From assembly GCA_965227445.1 (NCBI GenBank), contig OZ245751.1:5642001-5706000 (forward strand): 64,000 nt of DNA, written 5' to 3'. The translations under genes were made by a program, and so were the position numbers. Below the pieces are notes generated by a model, which saw nothing but the letters and a program-made list of their open reading frames with translations, was not told the DNA's origin and ran no database searches. Below, piece after piece: positions 59,491 through 64,000 of the stretch (the first letter of the stretch is position 1; each line of letters starts with the position of its first letter). The DNA comes from DT-110 sp030148525. Lineage in GTDB: Bacteria; Bacteroidota; Bacteroidia; Chitinophagales; Saprospiraceae.

Positions 59491-60057
59491 ATGAGTAAAT
59501 TGATTGTACTGGCGGCGCCCTCCGGAGCTGGCAAAACGACTATCGTACATCAGCTTTTGGAGTCCTTTGACAACCTGGCCTTTTCCATTTCTGCTACTAC
59601 CCGCGAGCGCAGACCCCACGAAGTGGATGGTACCGATTATTATTATCTGTCGACCAGGGAATTCCGGTCACACATTGATGCCGATGATTTCGTCGAGTGG
59701 GAAGAGGTGTACCCCGATCAATATTACGGTACCCTGCGCAGTGAAGTGGAACGTTTGTGGAAAGAGGGAAAGCACATTGTATTCGATATCGACGTAGTGG
59801 GAGCCCTGAATATAAAGAAAGCATATCCGGCAGAAACACTGACGATCTTTATTCAGCCACCATCTCTTCAGGTACTGCGGGAACGACTTATGTCCCGGCG
59901 TACCGAAAGCGAACACAGCCTGCGCCGGCGCCTCGAGAAAGCCGAATGGGAGCTCTCTTTTACGAACAAATTCGATAAAATAGTAGTTAATGATGTGTTA
60001 GCCGATGCAGTGGCCGAGGCTCGCTCCATTGTCTCGGACTTTATTCAATACAAATAA
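59491..60057 (+). CDS. gmk: Guanylate kinase
   Basis: 188 residues from the ATG at 59491 (MSKLIVLAAPSGAGKTTIVHQLL); a TTG at 59482 is in frame but less likely. The P-loop is APSGAGKTT; then FSISATTRERRPHEVDGTDYYYL contains the GMP-binding residues, and DDFVEWEEVYPDQYYGTLRSEVE, FDIDVVGALNIKKAYP and RLMSRRTESEHSLRRRLEKAEWEL follow. It phosphorylates GMP to GDP. Its stop is 2 bp before apaG. Confidence 0.96.
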   Translation: MSKLIVLAAPSGAGKTTIVHQLLESFDNLAFSISATTRERRPHEVDGTDYYYLSTREFRSHIDADDFVEWEEVYPDQYYGTLRSEVERLWKEGKHIVFDIDVVGALNIKKAYPAETLTIFIQPPSLQVLRERLMSRRTESEHSLRRRLEKAEWELSFTNKFDKIVVNDVLADAVAEARSIVSDFIQYK

Positions 60058-60059
60058 AC

Positions 60060-60446
60060 ATGCAAACTTTAATCACTGAGGGCATCAAGGTAAGCGTTGA
60101 AACCCACTACCAGAACAACTACTCCCGCCCTATGGAAGGCAAGTACATTCATGCTTACCGGGTCACCATTGAGAACCTCAGTGATAGCACGGTGCAACTC
60201 CTGCGCCGCCACTGGTGCGTCCGCGATTCCAATGGAGAATTTCGTCAAATTGAAGGGGAGGGGGTTATCGGTATTCAGCCCGTTCTGGAACCAGGCGAGG
60301 CCCATCAATATGTATCCTGGTGCCATTTGCGAACCGGTCTTGGCAAGATGTGGGGAACCTACCTGATGCAGGAAACGCTGCAGGAAGGCCGTTTTTCTGT
60401 TAAGATTCCCGAATTTAATCTCGTTGCCCCTTTTGTGCTCAATTAG
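60060..60446 (+). CDS. apaG: ApaG (Co/Mg efflux-associated) protein
   Basis: The 128-residue protein has the ApaG fold: GIKVSVETHYQNNYSRPMEGKYIHAYRVTIENLSDSTVQLLRRHWCVRDSNGEFRQIEGEGVIGIQPVLEPGEAHQYVSWC, then the C-terminal GKMWGTYLMQETLQEGRFSVKIPEFNLVAPF. Function in metal homeostasis or signalling is not settled. It overlaps recJ tail to tail by 8 bp. Confidence 0.94.
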   Translation: MQTLITEGIKVSVETHYQNNYSRPMEGKYIHAYRVTIENLSDSTVQLLRRHWCVRDSNGEFRQIEGEGVIGIQPVLEPGEAHQYVSWCHLRTGLGKMWGTYLMQETLQEGRFSVKIPEFNLVAPFVLN

Positions 60447-62184
60447 ATGGTGACGGCCGAGGCATTGAAGTCTCCTTTTCCACAAAACGAATATCCTTTA
60501 CAACCATCTGCAAATGTCGTCGTCCCGACCCGCCACTCTCCTGGAGGCTGTAGCAGATATCCATTGGTATACGCTTGCGTACTTTTTCCAGCAATTCGGC
60601 CTGTCCAAAAGCAATACCATTCATGATGCGGCTATTCTCCTGGCGCACTGCCAGCTTTAAGTGTGTTCCGTTCAGTGATTTAGAAAACCCCGAATCCACT
60701 ACGTTCCTGGTGAGGAATACGGGATGTGGGTTTCCGGGGCCGAAGGGAGCCATTTTGCGCAGAATTTTGCGAAAGCCGGAGGTAAACTGTCGAAAATCTA
60801 CCTCGGCGGTAATGCCCAATTCGGGCTGCTGCTGATCGGGCTGAATGTGGCCCGATACATACTGCTCGATATGTTGGATAAAATTGTCGAGTTCACCGAC
60901 CGCAATCGTCATGCCCGCAGCGTATTTGTGTCCTCCGTAATTGATGAGCATGGGTTCACTTTCGGCAATGGCATTGTAAATGTCGAATTCACTTACTGAA
61001 CGTGCGGATCCCACGATGTGCTCGTCGGAATCGGTGAGGATGATGGTGGGTTTATGGTGCCGCTCGGCCAGTCGGGAAGCTACGATCCCGATCACTCCTT
61101 TATGCCAGTGCGGCTGGTATAAGACCAGACTCTTTCGCTGGGTGAGGGAGGGGTTGGCGGTGATCAGAGCTTCGGCCTCTTCGGCTGTCTCCTGATCGTA
61201 TTTACGACGTGTCTTATTACATTCCTCGAGGATGTCGGCGTAGTTGTGGGCAACCTGCCGGTTGCGGGCCAGTATGAGGCGTACGGCCAGTTCGGCATCG
61301 GCCAGGCGACCGGCAGCATTAATGATGGGGGCAAGTCCAAACACGATATCCCGTATGTTGAATGGACGGCGCAAATTACTTTGATCGATCAATGCCAACA
61401 GGCCCGGCCGGTGAGTATGATTGAGCTGGCGCAGACCATGGTAGGCCAGGATGCGGTTTTCGCCGGTCAGAGGTACGATATCGCTGGCAATACTTATGAC
61501 CACCAGGTCGAGCAGGCTGTTCAACTCCTCGATTGGGATATTGTGCTGCTGCTCAAAGGCCTGTATAAGTTTAAAGGTAATACCACAACCACTGAGTTCC
61601 TTATACGGGTAGTTGCAATCATGCTGGCGGGGATCCAGAATGGCTTCGGCAGGAGGTAATACATCACCCGGTAAGTGGTGGTCGCAGATCACCACGTCAA
61701 TACCTTTTTCCCGGGCGTAGGTAACCTGCTCTACGGCCTTGATCCCGCAGTCCATAGCGATGATCAGGCGCACGTCGTTTTCAATAGCGTAATCAATACC
61801 GGCCCGGGAGATACCATACCCTTCCTTATAGCGATCGGGAATGTAAAAGTCGAGATTACCGTACCTGCGTCCCAGGAAGGTGTACATGAGGGATACGGAG
61901 GTGATGCCGTCCACATCATAATCGCCGTAAAGGAGGATCTTTTCTTCTTCGTCAATGGCGCATTGGATGCGTTCTACGGCAATATCCATGCCCTTCATAA
62001 GAAAAGGGTCGTGCAGGTGTCGCAGGTTGGGTTGAAAAAAGTGTTCGGCGTCCTCGGGAGTGAGCAGTTCGTGTTGCACCAAAATGGAACAGATCAATGG
62101 GTCGAGACCGGATGCTTGTTGCAGTCGGTCGATAGCTGCCTGATCGGGCTGAGCTATCCGCCATGTTTTCTGTTTCTGTTGCAT
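60439..62184 (-). CDS. recJ: Single-stranded-DNA-specific exonuclease RecJ
   Basis: 581 residues from the ATG at 62184 (MQQKQKTWRIAQPD); the frame runs 10 codons further upstream. The DHH domain has LLYGDYDVDGITSVSLMYTFL, LIIAMDCGIKA, VVICDHHLPG and DLVVISIASDIVPL; the DHHA1 domain has KGVIGIVASRLAERHHKPTIILT and GGHKYAAGMTI. Lys/Arg-rich DNA-binding OB domain follows. It degrades ssDNA 5' to 3' in recombination and mismatch repair. Confidence 0.96.
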   Translation of the reverse strand: MQQKQKTWRIAQPDQAAIDRLQQASGLDPLICSILVQHELLTPEDAEHFFQPNLRHLHDPFLMKGMDIAVERIQCAIDEEEKILLYGDYDVDGITSVSLMYTFLGRRYGNLDFYIPDRYKEGYGISRAGIDYAIENDVRLIIAMDCGIKAVEQVTYAREKGIDVVICDHHLPGDVLPPAEAILDPRQHDCNYPYKELSGCGITFKLIQAFEQQHNIPIEELNSLLDLVVISIASDIVPLTGENRILAYHGLRQLNHTHRPGLLALIDQSNLRRPFNIRDIVFGLAPIINAAGRLADAELAVRLILARNRQVAHNYADILEECNKTRRKYDQETAEEAEALITANPSLTQRKSLVLYQPHWHKGVIGIVASRLAERHHKPTIILTDSDEHIVGSARSVSEFDIYNAIAESEPMLINYGGHKYAAGMTIAVGELDNFIQHIEQYVSGHIQPDQQQPELGITAEVDFRQFTSGFRKILRKMAPFGPGNPHPVFLTRNVVDSGFSKSLNGTHLKLAVRQENSRIMNGIAFGQAELLEKVRKRIPMDICYSLQESGGSGRRHLQMVVKDIRFVEKETSMPRPSPSN

Positions 62185-62322
62185 AAGTGCTATCGCTTCT
62201 AAAAGAACGGACAATCGCCTGGGGGTGGACGGTTGCAGATCCCCGGCACTAAGGTCGCATTAGGGTGACTTGTAATTTACAGGTATTTCGGCACAAGTCG
62301 GAATGCTGGGCAGAAATTCTTA

Positions 62323-62584
62323 GAGCGTGTTTGGGATTTGTTTTTGATGGCGAAAATGTCTAGAATTTGGTTCTCACAAAGCCTTTTTTGAGCTTCGTAG
62401 CATGGCTACGGGGCGAAAAAAGGCTGCAGTGAGGTTCAAATATACCGCTTCCGAAAAGGATTGGGCTTTGCCCAACCTTTTCACGCGAGTATATACTCGA
62501 CTCGAAGTGGTTTGGATTCCCAAACCACTTCGTTGTCGGTATAATAGACATTTGCAGTCCAAAGGATAAATCCCAAACACGCTC
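62323..62584. mobile_element. 262-bp MITE with 17-bp perfect terminal inverted repeats
   Basis: It starts GAGCGTGTTTGGGATTT (62323-62339) and ends with the exact reverse complement (62568-62584). It is flanked on both sides by TTA (62320-62322, 62585-62587), consistent with a 3-bp TNA-type target duplication as made by some IS5-group elements. Inside are hairpins (for example GCCTTTTTT...GTAGC / GCTAC...AAAAAAGGC near 62383-62424) and the TATACCG module (62441-62543). It carries no transposase; any in-frame ORF inside it is probably not real. Confidence 0.85.
62441..62543. repeat. TATACCG hairpin module, copy B (inside the MITE)
   Basis: In reverse orientation, this reads TATACCGACAACGAAGTGGTTT, AAACCACTTCGAGTCGAG, then GCGTGAAAAGGTTGGGC and CTTTTCGGAAGCGGTATA, almost the same as 54383-54506 but 21 bp shorter in the first loop. 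Confidence 0.82.
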
Positions 62585-62613
62585 TTAGGGACGGTGGCAT
62601 GCCGGAGGATAAT

Positions 62614-62650
62614 ACAAAAAAAGCTGGCAACCTTCCGGCTGCCAGCTTTT
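62614..62650 (-). terminator. Terminator of the OmpA/Pal-like gene
   Basis: AAAGCTGGCA pairs with TGCCAGCTTT, with a run of seven T after it on the minus strand. Confidence 0.85.
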
Positions 62651-62674
62651 CCCAAAAGGGAGTTTGATCAGCGA

Positions 62675-63445
62675 TTAGTTATTACCGCTGTTGATTACTT
62701 TGCTCAAGTCCGGATCGGGCAGAATTACCGTACGGCGGTTTTCGGCACGTCCGTCAGCAGTTTCGTTGTCACCGACAGGCATTTGATCACCACGGCCAAC
62801 AGCGGCAACTTGTGATGCATCAACACCGTTTTTGATCAGTTGGCGAACAACGGCAAGGGCACGCTTGGTCGACAGCTCCCAGTTATCCTGGAAAGAAGCA
62901 CCGGCTTTTACCGTTTGGTCATCGGTGTGACCTTCTACCAAAATTTTCAGGTCGCTGTTGTTTTTCAGCGTTGTAGCCAGTTCCTCCAAAGCGGCACGCT
63001 CATCACTGCTCAGCGAGTAAGAGCCGCTACGGTAGCCGATACCAGGATCGGTCATAACGTACAGGCGGCCATCGCGCTCTTCCAGTGACAGCCCACTGTC
63101 TTTGTAAGTGCCGAAGATGCTGTTGATTTCTTCTTTAACCATAGCCAGCTCTTCTTCAGTCATTTCAAGTTTTTCCTGTACTTGGGCAACTTGTGATTTA
63201 GTTGCGTCCAGGTCGCTGCGCAAGCTAGCGATCTGGCTGTTCATTTCTTCTTCTTGTTCAGCCATTTGCTGCTCCAGCTGGGCGTTGGTTTCCTCGAGGT
63301 TTTGAACCTGATTTTGAGTCTCAGCCAAAGCTGCATCCGTGGCTTCTTTACTAGCCAGCAATTCGTCGTATTTCTTTTTTGAAACACATGACTGCAGCGA
63401 GCCGAGAACAAGAGCTACTACAAGTACGTTGAGAATCAGACGCAT
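62675..63445 (-). CDS. OmpA-family (Pal-like) lipoprotein with coiled coil
   Basis: 256 residues from the ATG at 63445 (MRLILNVLVVALVLGSLQSC), a lipoprotein signal with Cys 20. Residues 30-110 form a charged coiled coil rich in Glu/Gln (QVQNLEETNAQLEQQMAEQ, then EEEMNSQIASLRSD), and the C-terminus is an OmpA domain: LKILVEGHTDDQTVKAGASFQDNWELSTKRALAVVRQLI, then GDNETADGRAENRRTVIL. The domain binds peptidoglycan, so the protein links the envelope to the wall. Confidence 0.92.
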   Translation of the reverse strand: MRLILNVLVVALVLGSLQSCVSKKKYDELLASKEATDAALAETQNQVQNLEETNAQLEQQMAEQEEEMNSQIASLRSDLDATKSQVAQVQEKLEMTEEELAMVKEEINSIFGTYKDSGLSLEERDGRLYVMTDPGIGYRSGSYSLSSDERAALEELATTLKNNSDLKILVEGHTDDQTVKAGASFQDNWELSTKRALAVVRQLIKNGVDASQVAAVGRGDQMPVGDNETADGRAENRRTVILPDPDLSKVINSGNN

Positions 63446-63586
63446 GTTCTTCAAAGTTTAATTAAGTGAATTGATATGATTGTGATTCTTAAAAGGTCTC
63501 TGAGATAGAGTATGTCAGGGATAGCCCGGGTGTTGATGGGTACAGATAATCTTCTTTGCAAAACAATACATATTTTTTGAATAAAG

Positions 63587-63594
63587 CAAAGATA
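63587..63594 (-). promoter_or_regulatory. -7 element of the OmpA/Pal-like gene
   Basis: The minus strand reads TATCTTTG, matching TAnnTTTG, about 140 bp upstream of the ATG. Confidence 0.45.
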
Positions 63595-63710
63595 TGCCTT
63601 ATTTTATTAGGGGTTTCGGGCTTCCCAAAGCCTTATTTTACTAGGGTCTCGAGGTTAGAAGGAGATATGTGCCAATTTGTTCGCCTCTCCTTTCAGTAAA
63701 AAACAGGAAA

Positions 63711-63741
63711 TTGGCGCTTCGGGAGAAATAAGCTATTTTTG
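63711..63741 (+). promoter_or_regulatory. Promoter of the alpha/beta hydrolase gene
   Basis: TTG at 63711-63713, 20 bp, then TATTTTTG at 63734-63741. The ATG is at 63803. Confidence 0.6.
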
Positions 63742-63802
63742 CGGGTGCTTCGGTAGTTACGTCTTCCGAGGTACTGATTTTTCTAACAGATCTAACTCAT
63801 AG

Positions 63803-64000
63803 ATGAACTACGAGATTACCGAGGAAGAAGGGTTTAGGTTTATCGAAACCAAGGGTGGCGACGAAAACCTGCTGCTTCTGCACGGATTGTTTGGCGCACT
63901 GAGTAACTTTCAAGGCATCATCGATCATTTTTCCAAGACCCACAACGTCGTGGTGCCAATGCTTCCGATCTTCGAGTTGCCTATCCGGAAAGTCTCCGTT
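63803..64000 (+). CDS. Alpha/beta-fold hydrolase, N-terminal part (3' end outside window)
   Basis: The first 66 residues begin MNYEITEEEGFRFIETKGGDENLLLLHGLFGALSNFQGIIDHFSK, with the oxyanion-hole motif LHGLFG typical of the fold; the nucleophile elbow would follow outside the window. The family is clear, the substrate is not. A Bacteroidota-type promoter lies 60 bp upstream. Confidence 0.8.
   Translation, partial: MNYEITEEEGFRFIETKGGDENLLLLHGLFGALSNFQGIIDHFSKTHNVVVPMLPIFELPIRKVSV

Noticed and set aside
62374..62655. A 93-codon minus-strand open frame in the MITE
   Set aside because: It runs through hairpin DNA and the terminator; the translation has no known domain and the TIR/TSD structure explains the region.
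1..64000. CRISPR array or prophage
   Set aside because: No set of equally spaced identical repeats with unique spacers was seen, and no phage structural, integrase or portal genes are present.

Overview
The window looks like chromosomal DNA of a Bacteroidota bacterium, most likely of the Saprospiria/Lewinella type. The evidence is Bacteroidota-style promoters (TTG, about 20 bp, TAnnTTTG) in front of both tRNAs and several genes, a skp-skp-murI cluster, a DUF1800/DUF1501 pair, a six-bladed propeller lipoprotein, and a 30-residue COX24-type basic protein. The class-level placement is inference. No rRNA, CRISPR array, prophage or intact transposase is visible.

Layout. 1-5 kb: end of a patatin-like gene, a thioredoxin-like gene, a remnant of an Rhs cassette, an AAA_14/DUF4143 ATPase behind a perfect 23-bp inverted repeat, and an AT-rich orphan Rhs tip with a lipase-like C-terminus and a small membrane protein directly downstream (candidate toxin/immunity pair). 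5-11 kb (minus strand): sugar-dehydrogenase-like lipoprotein, TPR/PD40 protein, 2-oxoacid dehydrogenase E2, cinA, birA. 11-16 kb: rsfS, ftsH, EamA transporter, peroxiredoxin, clpS, PfkB kinase, tRNA-Asn. 17-31 kb: SLC13 transporter, zinc-ribbon protein, gamma-glutamyltransferase, rlmN, aminopeptidase P, rpoN, GNAT, class III aminotransferase, GH25 lysozyme, VOC protein, a UPF0175/DUF3368 toxin-antitoxin pair, DUF1501 and DUF1800. 32-45 kb: thioredoxin, thiL, glutaminyl-cyclase-like M28, an aldehyde dehydrogenase homologue lacking its catalytic residues, AsmA-like protein, tRNA-Val, vWA/TPR protein, OmpA-like protein, PAP2-like membrane protein, MscS channel. 45-54 kb: skp-skp-murI, trmB, dapD, pth, glycosyltransferase, propeller lipoprotein and a Cys-rich secreted peptide. 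55-64 kb: RNase G with a long structured leader, the COX24-type peptide, TPR lipoprotein, HU, yicC, gmk, apaG, recJ, a MITE, an OmpA/Pal-like lipoprotein and the start of an alpha/beta hydrolase.

Most genes are housekeeping: protein quality control (FtsH, ClpS), envelope biogenesis (Skp, MurI, DapD, AsmA, OmpA/Pal-like), RNA and translation (RsfS, RlmN, TrmB, Pth, RNase G, YicC), and repair (RecJ).

The unusual content is mostly between genes. (1) A short DNA motif, GCTTTCGCCAAAA and close variants, recurs far more often than chance, in several reading frames and beside terminators. (2) Degenerate arrays with a 7-nt period form long hairpins at several intergenic sites. (3) Two copies of a 187-bp, multi-hairpin repeat lie about 5 kb apart. 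(4) A hairpin module of 103-124 bp occurs twice, once inside a 262-bp MITE with 17-bp terminal inverted repeats. (5) The Rhs tip/immunity module and the inactive aldehyde dehydrogenase are the most interesting proteins. All functions are read from sequence motifs by eye; no database search was run.
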